A stretch of 64,000 nucleotides of DNA from Shewanella sediminis HAW-EB3. GTDB taxonomy: Bacteria > Pseudomonadota > Gammaproteobacteria > Enterobacterales > Shewanellaceae. The notes under the pieces were generated by a model. The model saw only the letters and a program-made list of their open reading frames with translations. It ran no database searches and was not told where the DNA came from. Positions 63,251 to 64,000 of the stretch are shown here, piece after piece. Both the position numbers and the translations under genes were made by a program. Location of the stretch: positions 1,798,001 through 1,862,000 of the forward strand of contig NC_009831.1 of the NCBI RefSeq assembly GCF_000018025.1. Direction: 5' to 3'. Position 1 is the first letter of the stretch, and each line of letters starts with the position of its first letter.

Positions 63251-64000
63251 TTAAATATTCCAGAACGTATGGGCGATGATATACAACACAAACATACTGA
63301 TAAAGTTAATGATGACACCCGCTCGCATCATCTCCGATTGTTTGATAAAGCCTGAGCCATAAACAATGGCGTTAGGTGGCGTTGCGACGGGCAGCATAAA
63401 GGCGCAAGAGGCTGCAATACCAATTAATACCGATAACATGACGGGTGATAGCCCTAGTGCCTCTGCGATTGCAGCGAACACAGGTACGAGTAGCGCGGCA
63501 CTGGCCGTATTACTGGCAAATTCGGTTAACATGACAACAAAGAAGATCACGGCAAAGGTGAAGAGTGCCATATGGGTGTTACCAAAGATATCGGTAACCC
63601 AATGTGCCAGAAAGACACTGGTTCCAGTGGCTTTCAATATTGCGCTTAAGGTTAAACCGCCACCAAACAGGATGAGTACGCCCCAGTCGGTAGTGCGTTC
63701 AATTCTCTTCCAGTCGACTAAACCAAGGCCAGCTAAGGTAACAACTGCACTTAGGGCTACTACTGTATCGAATTTTGAGATCCCGCCGAGTGCCTGTGAA
63801 ATGGGTTTACTGAATATCCAACAACACACAGTTGTAATGAAGACCAATAGGGTAAGCTTGCCTTGAAAATTTAATTTGGTCTCTGAAGTCGATAACTTAC
63901 AGATGACTGAAAGATCCGGTTTTAAGAATAGATACAGGGCAATAAGCATGGTCGGGAGCATTAAGGCTACAGTGATAAGACCAAACTCTAACCAATCACT
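63251..64000 (-). CDS. DASS-family (SLC13) sodium/dicarboxylate or sulfate symporter, N terminus outside the window
   Basis: The frame stays open to the right edge, so the 249 residues seen are the C-terminal half of a transporter of about 460-500 residues. The family signature is LPVATPPNAIVYGSG near the end, and the second substrate-site motif is TEFASNTASAA. Several membrane helices are visible. Probably a sodium-coupled importer of C4-dicarboxylates; sulfate or other anions are possible. The ATG at 63961 is internal. Confidence 0.85.
   Translation of the reverse strand, partial: SDWLEFGLITVALMLPTMLIALYLFLKPDLSVICKLSTSETKLNFQGKLTLLVFITTVCCWIFSKPISQALGGISKFDTVVALSAVVTLAGLGLVDWKRIERTTDWGVLILFGGGLTLSAILKATGTSVFLAHWVTDIFGNTHMALFTFAVIFFVVMLTEFASNTASAALLVPVFAAIAEALGLSPVMLSVLIGIAASCAFMLPVATPPNAIVYGSGFIKQSEMMRAGVIINFISMFVLYIIAHTFWNI

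Overview
The window is chromosomal DNA of a marine gammaproteobacterium of the genus Shewanella. The evidence is an intact extracellular electron transfer locus (mtrDEF, omcA, mtrCAB beside feoAB), an ole hydrocarbon operon, and the gene order glnS-miaE-lpxH-ppiB-cysS-folD-tRNAs-tig-clpP-clpX-lon-hupB-ppiD-mop-fabV-sapFDCBA-pspF/pspABC-ycjXF-mdeA, which I remember as Shewanella backbone order. Species cannot be fixed from sequence alone. I see no prophage, insertion sequence, integron or CRISPR array.

Layout. (1) 1-3.8 kb: oleB (cut by the left edge), oleC and oleD, for head-to-head fatty-acid condensation to long-chain olefins; oleA should lie just to the left. (2) 4-12.8 kb: housekeeping and accessory genes (GFA-family protein, pseudouridine synthase, SMR transporter with an attenuator-like leader, phosphohexomutase, CdaR regulator, lipoprotein, GAF-GGDEF diguanylate cyclase, UDG-family protein, membrane protein). 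(3) 13.1-31.8 kb: the metal-respiration locus. On the minus strand it reads mtrD-mtrE-mtrF-omcA2 (one operon ending in a 28-bp palindromic terminator), then omcA with its own terminator, then mtrC-mtrA-mtrB. feoA-feoB diverge on the plus strand. There are six decaheme cytochromes (60 haem motifs) and two beta-barrel porins, enough for two complete porin-cytochrome conduits plus two OmcA terminal reductases. Fur-like boxes sit before omcA, mtrC and in the mtrD/feoA divergent region, and CRP-like sites before mtrC and mtrD. (4) 32-49 kb: tRNA charging and modification, lipid A, folate, a tRNA-Pro/Arg/His operon, and the protein-quality-control block tig-clpP-clpX-lon-hupB-ppiD. (5) 49-64 kb: a molybdate-binding Mop protein, FabV, the Sap peptide ABC transporter, the phage-shock (Psp) envelope stress system with its sigma-54 activator, ycjXF, methionine gamma-lyase and a DASS anion transporter cut by the right edge.

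Most unusual observations. The first is a second OmcA gene as last gene of the mtrDEF operon. The second is a family of phased 7-bp tandem repeats (CTAGNNN/CTCGTAA) that at three separate loci lie between a minus-strand stop codon and a terminator. At one of them the stop codon belongs to a displaced remnant of the mtrB 3' end that differs from mtrB only synonymously over its last 42 bp. The third is a 20-codon ORF with a near-perfect Shine-Dalgarno whose stop codon lies inside tRNA-Pro. The fourth is a 60-codon leader ORF ending inside a terminator hairpin ahead of the SMR gene. The fifth is a Walker A Lys-to-Arg change in SapD. Several perfect inverted repeats flank the cytochrome operons.
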